A stretch of 32,567 nt of DNA from Corallochytrium limacisporum (taxonomy: Eukaryota; Opisthokonta): positions 20,101 through 52,667 of the forward strand of contig PDIP01000060.1 in the NCBI GenBank assembly GCA_002811645.1. Direction: 5' to 3'. The notes beneath the pieces are model-generated. The model was given only the letters and a program-made list of their open reading frames with translations. It had not been told where the DNA came from and did not search any database. Positions within the stretch are counted from its first letter, which is position 1, and each line of letters opens with the position of its first letter. The position numbers and the translations under genes were made by a program. Positions 28,901-32,567 of the stretch are shown piece after piece.

Positions 28901-31900
28901 TGTTCATCACAATTTGTACCCAATTCTGTCATTTTTAGCGCACCGATCGTGCGGCTTGCGTGCGCGAGCCTGCGTCCAGTGGGTTGCGCGTTGAAGATTG
29001 AAAAAACATCTTAAGTCTTTGACATATATGGATTTCTGTGGCGGGCCCTGAGGAAACCTCATATATCCGCTCCGCTCCGCTCACACACGTTATATTCTCA
29101 CACGGACGCAGGCCCATAGAGAGAAGTATGTTTGTCCAATGCAACGCATAATATTGGTCAAGACAGTCTTTATCTGACTATGGGATAGTGGACCCACCCC
29201 TACGGTCGATTCCACAGATGGCTTGCACTAGATTGCACCTGCGACAACGCCACACCAATCCGAAGGTTGAAGAAGAATACGTGTGTGGTGACGAGCAGAT
29301 TGCATGCAGGGAAGGTCCAAGCCCAAACATTGTCGGCATCCCGCAATCTCTTGCAATCTAGTGCACAGCATTTACATGGAAACTGTTTCAAACTACGGCC
29401 ACCAGCCAAGTATCGGAATCTATCAAGACCAAAAGTGCGTCTCTTTGGCTTGTCCGCAAGATCTGAACAAAAGTGCGTGCATCGATTGTTCTCAACACGG
29501 AGACTTTGTCTTGTCCCTATCTCTACTGTCCCCGCCCTTTCGTCGTTCTGTCACATTGGTGGGTCGCTCCTTGCTGCCCCAGTTGTGTTTCGCCTTTTTT
29601 GATCGGAATATGTATATTCGACAAACCCGTCCCTTGTCCAACACACCCACACGGTCCCCCGTATCGATTTCCCGGGTTTCTCAAAGATAAATGACCTTGC
29701 CTGTACACTTACTCGCGCAACCCCACGGATAACAAGGTGCAAAAGAAGGACAAGGTGTGGGGAGAAGGATCCCCGATGGGAATGCATATTCCCCGCACCA
29801 CCAAACTTTTTCTTCCATGGATTCTAGATTCGCTCTCGTTCTGACCAGTTCGTCCCTTGCGTTGAACTAGAAAGCAAAGCGGCGGCATAAAGGGCCATGA
29901 GGCGCAAATAGATTTTCATGAAATCCAAATCGAACAGCCATGCTATTCCACGTTGCTTGTGCATTGCATGTTCGTTTCTCTTTTCATATAAATCCATGGC
30001 GAGTAGAACCTCCACGAGGACTAAATGCCGCATTAAATCAACTTTGTGCTCGGGTGACTACCGTCATTTATTGGCGCAATGCTCGGGCCTGCGTCAAGGA
30101 GGGGAGCCTCACGTCTTCGGAAGGCTTGCCACATGTATTCGAAACTTCGGGCATAATTTTTCATTCGCCCCCGCATGAAGTGGCACAAAAATAAGCAAGG
30201 CAACATTCCAGCATTGGCAGAACCAACAATAAGCTATGAAGTGTACGGCAAGAAAAACATTTGTCAGAGACATATTCGGAGATATTTGCAGAAGAAAATA
30301 GAACGCTAATGTAATAAGTGCGGTTTCATGCGGCTGGCTAGAGATGCAGTGCGCCACAGTGTATTACTTCCGAAGACCGTTGCGGGACAAACAATTTAGA
30401 CCGACGATATACTACACAGGTGCGTCGATTGGTGGTGTTTACATACTTTTTAAGCAAGAAATGTTATATTCCACAGTGTTATCTGGCTACAAGCCAACCC
30501 GGAGTATATGACAGGCGCAACGTCTTTACAAATTAACAGTACGTTCACCGGGAATTCAGGATTGTGCTTTACGGACTCAAGAACTAACGACGTCCACGTT
30601 GTGTCAGGTCTGCAGACGGCTGACGAACGAGTACAAGTCCGCCAACACATACAAATTCACAGAACTTCTAATTTCACTAGGTCTTTGGTCTTGTCGCCGA
30701 TTATTCAGCGGTGGACAAGCGTTCCCACCGGCCGAGCCGCGCGCTCGTCAAGTTCGTAGGCGTTGACCATCGGAACTTTCCAGCCGGCTGCTACAAAACA
30801 TGTCACCTTGCAGCCCTCGCGAATGAAAACGAATTCGTATATTCCCGTCATTTGAACAAGTATTCCATGCATCGCAAGGAACTCTCAGACCAGGTTCTTA
30901 GGATTGCGTTATGAAGGAATCCAAAAGTGTCCATGAAATTTGTATGCCTGACAGAAGATTAAACACACATGTGTCACCTGCCGCTGTCCACCTACACATA
31001 TTGACGTGCATACGTCTCCGCACGTCAAAACAGAGCTTGAGCTTGTGCCTCCTCCACACGGCAATCCGCCCGAGAATCGCCCAATTGAATGAGTTGCGTA
31101 TGAGTGACACACCACGACTTGGGCTCCCGTGAGGATCTGTGCTGACAACTGAAGTCTCGCGCTTTGAAGTCTTTCACTTTATCAGTAGAGATGCACAAAC
31201 CGCTTTTATCCCCCGCATACGTAAGCCCAGCTGCATGGCCTCTTGCAGTTAATTTTTGATGAGCCCAGAAACGAGAAGGCGTGCGTGCCGATTTGGCATT
31301 CTCTTATTTTTCTTGTATTTTCCCTGTCTTTCGTCGTTAATACTGAAAGCACTTTTCAGAATTCCATTGTCTCATTCTAACCTGTTCGCATCGTAAGGAC
31401 CCAAAGAAGGAAGGTGTCCAGGTATGAATACTAGATCACGTCCGCGTCTGAAATTCCGCTGGTGACCCCTAATATATTACGTGAAGATTGGCCATGTGTA
31501 TGTTTGACCCTGTTAAGTCCCTTGGCCTTCCGTAAACAGACGCAATGAACGGAGGAGAGAGATGTATCTTCTTATGGTTCAGTTCATGCATCATTAATGT
31601 ACAAAGTCTTCTGTGTAACAAGGATATTCTGCCTATTCGGAAGAACGCGCGCAACCCGAAATATCATATAAGATGAATATTGCCCTTCATCTTCGTACAT
31701 ACAATGCAAGCAGAATATGAATGGCGGTGACGCTTGTAGCATCAGATGCCATGGTAGGTCGTGGTTTGTCAACGGATCAACATTTTCTTTTTGCGCACAG
31801 TACGCAACGGGTCCGTCATCTCTCGCAGAACATTGGACTTGATCGCCCACAACTCATGGTACCGTCCTCGCGATCCCCAGTGAGCCTTACTCGAAAGCGA

Positions 31901-32567
31901 ATGTGTTCCCATGCGAGAATGGAAGGTAACTGGTCCGCGAGGGAGGGGATGGGGAAGGGGTCCATGGACTGGTCGACATCTTCTTTGTGAAGAAACGCAA
32001 TTAGAGAATGAAGTGAAGCGGACGTCTTCAGGTTCCGAGGGCTTGCGGGGGCGGACAACAAAATGAGTTGAGGGTACTAATGTGTATAGTTCGCGGGCAC
32101 CCTGATACTGATCTCTAGGGGACAAAGGACATGCTGGTGTTGTGAAAATCGGAGCCCAGTTGCAAACCACATAGTCTTCCGATTTCAGTGACTAAAGAAT
32201 TTTTTTTTGGTTTCGTTTCGCGGTTGCTTGTGATTTCTTCACTTGCGCATTATTGCATAGCGAAGCGAGTAAGCCCCGTGACCACGGCAGTGCGTTAGTT
32301 TCTGGAAATGTTCCTAAAGCCAATGGTATGGGCGGGGTGGGTGTGCGGGTGGTGAGTGTGCTGGCAACTGCGGCTAGATCTATCCTTGAATAGGAAACGA
32401 GAAGAAATGCTTCCGTCTTGTTTTGCCGGAACGAACTATATAATAACATTTTGTCCCTCAACTGCGTGGGTTGTGCGCTCTCTGTTGTTGTAGAGATGGG
32501 ACTACCAGCTGGGTGTTGCGGAGCTGGGGCTTGGGGGTGGAAGGGGGTTTGAAGGGCCCATAGCTTT
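28901..32567. other. Gene-poor right end, unannotated
   Basis: No recognised gene. It contains an inverted repeat with 14-bp arms (29224-29365) and ORFs of up to 133 codons. A few peptide fragments between 30.4 and 31.1 kb loosely recall retroelement polyproteins, but not enough to call one. Composition is even, with few homopolymers; the sequence ends in G-rich DNA after about 32.5 kb. Confidence 0.5.
29224..29365. repeat. Inverted repeat with 14-bp perfect arms
   Basis: Left arm TGCACTAGATTGCA (29224-29237) and right arm TGCAATCTAGTGCA (29352-29365) are exact reverse complements with a 114-base interior. Similarity extends weakly outward (ATG-CT on the left pairs with AG-CAT on the right). 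It could be a foldback transposon remnant or a hairpin RNA precursor; nothing inside is recognised. Confidence 0.55.

Noticed and set aside
30540-30600. Peptide IVLYGLKN resembling the copia reverse-transcriptase LYGLKQ motif
   Set aside because: Only a few residues match; there is no YVDD box, integrase or RNase H signature around it and the frame stops immediately.

Overview
The window looks like nuclear DNA from an intron-poor eukaryote, probably a protist or alga. Three long uninterrupted genes on the + strand encode eukaryote-type proteins. The HMG-CoA reductase has the short two-membrane-span N-terminus seen in plants and algae rather than the eight-span animal form. A copine is a eukaryote-only family. 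There are no bacterial operons, no Shine-Dalgarno spacing and many microsatellites. I cannot name the species. Intron-poor red algae or stramenopiles would fit, but that is a guess.

Left third, 1-11.7 kb (gene-bearing). A GMC-family flavoprotein, choline dehydrogenase-like (1735-3426), is followed by a copine (5414-7165) and then HMG-CoA reductase (9384-11696). All lie on the + strand, each as a single open exon, separated by about 2.0 and 2.2 kb. The spacers hold homopolymer G/C runs, (CT)n, (GT)n and poly-T tracts, a 26-bp tandem duplication upstream of the GMC gene, and an AT-rich island between the copine and the reductase. No canonical AATAAA was seen within roughly 250-300 bases after any of the three stops. 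The three proteins act in different processes (alcohol/choline oxidation, Ca2+-dependent membrane signalling, mevalonate synthesis). Their adjacency does not imply a pathway, and each probably has its own promoter.

Right two thirds, 11.7-32.6 kb (about 20.9 kb). I recognise no protein family, tRNA or rRNA here. It contains microsatellites, two short inverted repeats with 13- and 14-bp perfect arms, and scattered ORFs up to 192 codons, close to what chance allows. One minus-strand ORF gains a coherent two-exon reading if a 47-nt intron with a perfect GTAAGT donor is real. A TATA-like box precedes a tiny His-rich ORF that overlaps a 105-codon ORF by ATGA. These are leads, not genes.

The best-supported points of interest are in the known genes. 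The copine has a second in-frame start that would create an N-myristoylation motif. The reductase lacks the regulatory serine phosphorylated by AMPK/SnRK1 in animals and plants, and carries low-complexity insertions inside its catalytic domain. Its first 41 residues may be 5' leader or a cryptic intron rather than protein.
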